DNA of 14,608 nt from Desulfobacterales bacterium (GTDB taxonomy: Bacteria > Desulfobacterota > DSM-4660 > Desulfatiglandales > B25-G16). Positions 13,889 to 14,608 of this stretch are shown here, piece after piece (position 1 is the first letter of the stretch; each line of letters begins with the position of its first letter). The position numbers and the translations under genes are program-made. Below the pieces are notes generated by a model that ran no database searches, was not told the origin of the DNA, and saw nothing but the letters and a program-made list of their open reading frames with translations. The stretch spans positions 1-14,608 of the forward strand of contig JABXJY010000037.1 of NCBI GenBank assembly GCA_013375385.1, read 5' to 3'.

Positions 13889-14608
13889 ATGTTTGAGCCA
13901 TCTTATCTTCAGTTATACAAAGAAGGGCGACTTCTAGAAAAGGTGGAAGAGGCCCGAAGTCTGTTGGAGGAATGTCGTCTGTGTCCCAGACAGTGTGCGG
14001 TTGACCGTTTGAATAACGAAAAGGGGTTCTGCAAAACTGGTAGGAAAGCAAAGGTTGCAAGCTTTAATGCCCATTTTGGAGAGGAAGCACCACTGGTTGG
14101 CAGACTCGGTTCAGGGACCATCTTCTTCAGTTCTTGCAATCTCCGCTGCTCTTTCTGTCAGAACTACGAGATAAGCCATCTCCGCGAGGGAGCAGAAATC
14201 GAAGCAAAGGATATGGCAGCGATTATGATAGAGCTGGCAAGTCGGGGTTGTCATAACATAAACCTAGTTACTCCCACCCATGTGGTACCTCAGATACTGG
14301 AGGCCCTTTTGCTGGCGGTACAGCATGGTCTGACTATTCCAATAGTCTATAATAGTAGCGGTTATGAGAGGGCAGAGACACTTAAGCTCCTGAGGGGAAT
14401 CATTGATATCTATATGCCTGATTTTAAGTTCTGGGATCAAAAATGGGCAGATAGATATTGCAATGCGCCAGATTATAGAGAAATGGCTGTTGGGGCCTTT
14501 CAAGAGATGCATGCCCAGGTGGGTGATTTGAAAATAGACAAGGATGGTATAGCTGAGAGAGGGCTGCTGGTGAGGCATCTTGTAATGCCTCATGGTATCG
14601 CTGGCAGC
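13889..14608 (+). CDS. Radical SAM protein related to pyruvate formate-lyase activating enzymes (COG1313/PflX type), N-terminal part
   Basis: The frame is open from ATG 13889 to the right edge (240 codons), so the C-terminus is missing. An N-terminal cysteine cluster (Cys29, Cys32, Cys36 in ECRLCPRQC, and Cys48 in GFCKTG) is typical of the COG1313 group. It is followed by the radical SAM motif CNLRCSFCQNYEIS (Cys83, Cys87, Cys90), which binds the S-adenosylmethionine-cleaving 4Fe-4S cluster. Further group features are NLVTPTHVVPQILEAL (125-140), PIVYNSSGYE (151-160) and DIYMPDFKFWD (173-183). The likely role is glycyl-radical or other radical modification of an unknown substrate. It follows rarA by 35 bp on the same strand. 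No ribosome binding site is evident. Confidence 0.9.
   Translation, partial: MFEPSYLQLYKEGRLLEKVEEARSLLEECRLCPRQCAVDRLNNEKGFCKTGRKAKVASFNAHFGEEAPLVGRLGSGTIFFSSCNLRCSFCQNYEISHLREGAEIEAKDMAAIMIELASRGCHNINLVTPTHVVPQILEALLLAVQHGLTIPIVYNSSGYERAETLKLLRGIIDIYMPDFKFWDQKWADRYCNAPDYREMAVGAFQEMHAQVGDLKIDKDGIAERGLLVRHLVMPHGIAGS

Noticed and set aside
1..14608. CRISPR array, tRNA, rRNA, IS element, prophage or toxin-antitoxin pair
   Set aside because: No regularly spaced direct repeats, no cloverleaf, no transposase or integrase and no recognisable toxin-antitoxin genes were seen on either strand.

Overview
The window reads as a stretch of chromosome from a Gram-negative, probably anaerobic bacterium. 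An outer membrane is implied by a MepM/Csd3-like murein endopeptidase followed by a LolA-like secreted protein. Anaerobic habit is suggested by a DUF362 protein with two 4Fe-4S clusters and by a PflA-related radical SAM protein. Moderate GC, frequent AGG arginine codons and the gene content fit the former Deltaproteobacteria (Desulfobacterota) or a relative, but this is inference, because no rRNA or other phylogenetic marker was compared. There is no IS element, phage gene, CRISPR array, tRNA or rRNA that I can see.

Left block (1-4785, minus strand). A sigma70-like promoter at 4757-4785 reads leftward into an M23 endopeptidase, an overlapping LolA-like exported protein, a structured 234-nt gap holding a perfect 19-bp palindrome, priA, and an amidohydrolase whose start overlaps the priA stop (TAATG). 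A small Cys-rich protein is transcribed divergently from the same 86-bp region. Next comes a DUF362/ferredoxin protein on the minus strand, convergent to the small gene.

Middle block (6193-11837). A 241-bp divergent region separates the DUF362 gene from a secreted rhodanese-like protein that lacks the catalytic cysteine. The rhodanese gene converges, with 2 bp between stops, on a minus-strand operon dnaE - DUF374 acyltransferase - Nudix hydrolase. An imperfect inverted-repeat element sits between the last two genes and supplies the likely ribosome binding site of the Nudix gene.

Right block (11838-14608, plus strand). After a 252-bp divergent spacer come a stand-alone receiver domain that has lost its acidic pair and switch residue, the AAA+ ATPase RarA, and the first 240 codons of a COG1313-type radical SAM protein that runs off the window.

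Three replication or repair genes (priA, dnaE, rarA) lie within 14 kb, mixed with envelope and redox genes. I do not see a convincing new multi-gene system. The most interesting signals are the two proteins with degenerate active sites (rhodanese and receiver), the Asp-for-His change in the M23 protein, and the repeat-like palindromes lodged inside operons.
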